Below are positions 63,821 through 64,000 of a DNA stretch of 64,000 nt, in pieces. The stretch's first letter is position 1. Each line of letters starts with the position of its first letter. Source of the stretch: Blautia hydrogenotrophica DSM 10507 (GTDB lineage: Bacteria; Bacillota; Clostridia; Lachnospirales; Lachnospiraceae); contig NZ_CP136423.1 in assembly GCF_034356035.1 (NCBI RefSeq), forward strand, positions 3,526,610 to 3,590,609. The letters are read 5' to 3'. Under the pieces are notes generated by a model, which worked only from the letters and a program-made list of their open reading frames with translations, made no database searches and was not told the origin of the DNA. The translations under genes and the position numbers were made by a program.

Positions 63821-64000
63821 GAAATCTTTAGATTTCCACCATGATATCCCCATTTTAGGATTGCGAAATACACATATTTATTATAATATATATACGGGTA
63901 AGTGTTGTCTTTTGCCAGAAAATTTTTTTCATATTTGTACATACCTCAATAAGTATGTCGTATTGGACAAGCTCAATAAGTATAGATTAGGAGATGCAAG

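Noticed and set aside
1..64000. CRISPR arrays, prophage or insertion-sequence transposase
   Set aside because: No regularly spaced repeats and no transposase, integrase or phage structural genes were seen.

Overview
The window looks like the chromosome of a spore-forming Clostridia member, most likely Lachnospiraceae. The signs are SpmA/SpmB, a DUF3881-like protein beside serS, DUF4446 beside parAB, a T-box before ileS, intrinsic terminators throughout, and the Firmicutes origin order rpmH-rnpA-yidD-yidC-jag-mnmE-mnmG-rsmG. This is inferred from gene content; the species cannot be named. The right end holds DnaA-box-like sites (about 63605-63820), so dnaA should lie just beyond base 64000. 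Nearly all genes are on the minus strand, co-directional with a fork moving left from that origin.

Layout from left to right. 1-4162: a cut-off PLP aminotransferase coupled to a YkvI-type membrane protein, spmB-spmA, and a GH25-LysM-SH3 muramidase. 4309-16356: a LysR regulator, glgP and ileS (adjacent, behind a T-box), a D,D-carboxypeptidase, a DEDDh exonuclease, a nucleoside hydrolase, an aldo/keto reductase with iron-sulfur motifs, and two copies of an intergenic repeat. 16357-28865: a large kdp locus. It has a 39-codon microprotein, kdpF, kdpA, kdpB and kdpC, then a folded spacer, a KdpD-like sensor with no kinase domain, two KdpD-like histidine kinases each followed by a KdpE-like regulator, and a small TPR protein.

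29243-40198: a self-contained sugar or polyol phosphotransferase (PTS) locus. It encodes its own HPr, a PRD regulator, EI, galactitol-type IIA, IIB and IIC, a class II aldolase, a 2-hydroxyacid dehydrogenase, and zinc and iron alcohol dehydrogenases. The expected route is import with phosphorylation, oxidation to a ketose phosphate, aldol cleavage, and reduction of the aldehyde; the substrate is unknown. 40200-44300: tRNA-Arg, a perfect 44-bp palindrome, gdhA, and decayed LysR and GNAT genes.

44315-50904: DUF3881-like, serS, DUF4446, parB and parA, with three perfect parS sites and an alpha/beta hydrolase. 50930-55739: an ABC-2 exporter operon with GldG-like and DUF4340 partners. 56067-63361: the conserved origin-proximal genes for tRNA modification, membrane insertion, RNase P protein and L34.

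The main points of interest are the expanded Kdp sensory system, the small ORF ahead of kdpF, the folded element between kdpC and the sensor, the PTS locus with its own general proteins, and a family of dispersed intergenic repeats.
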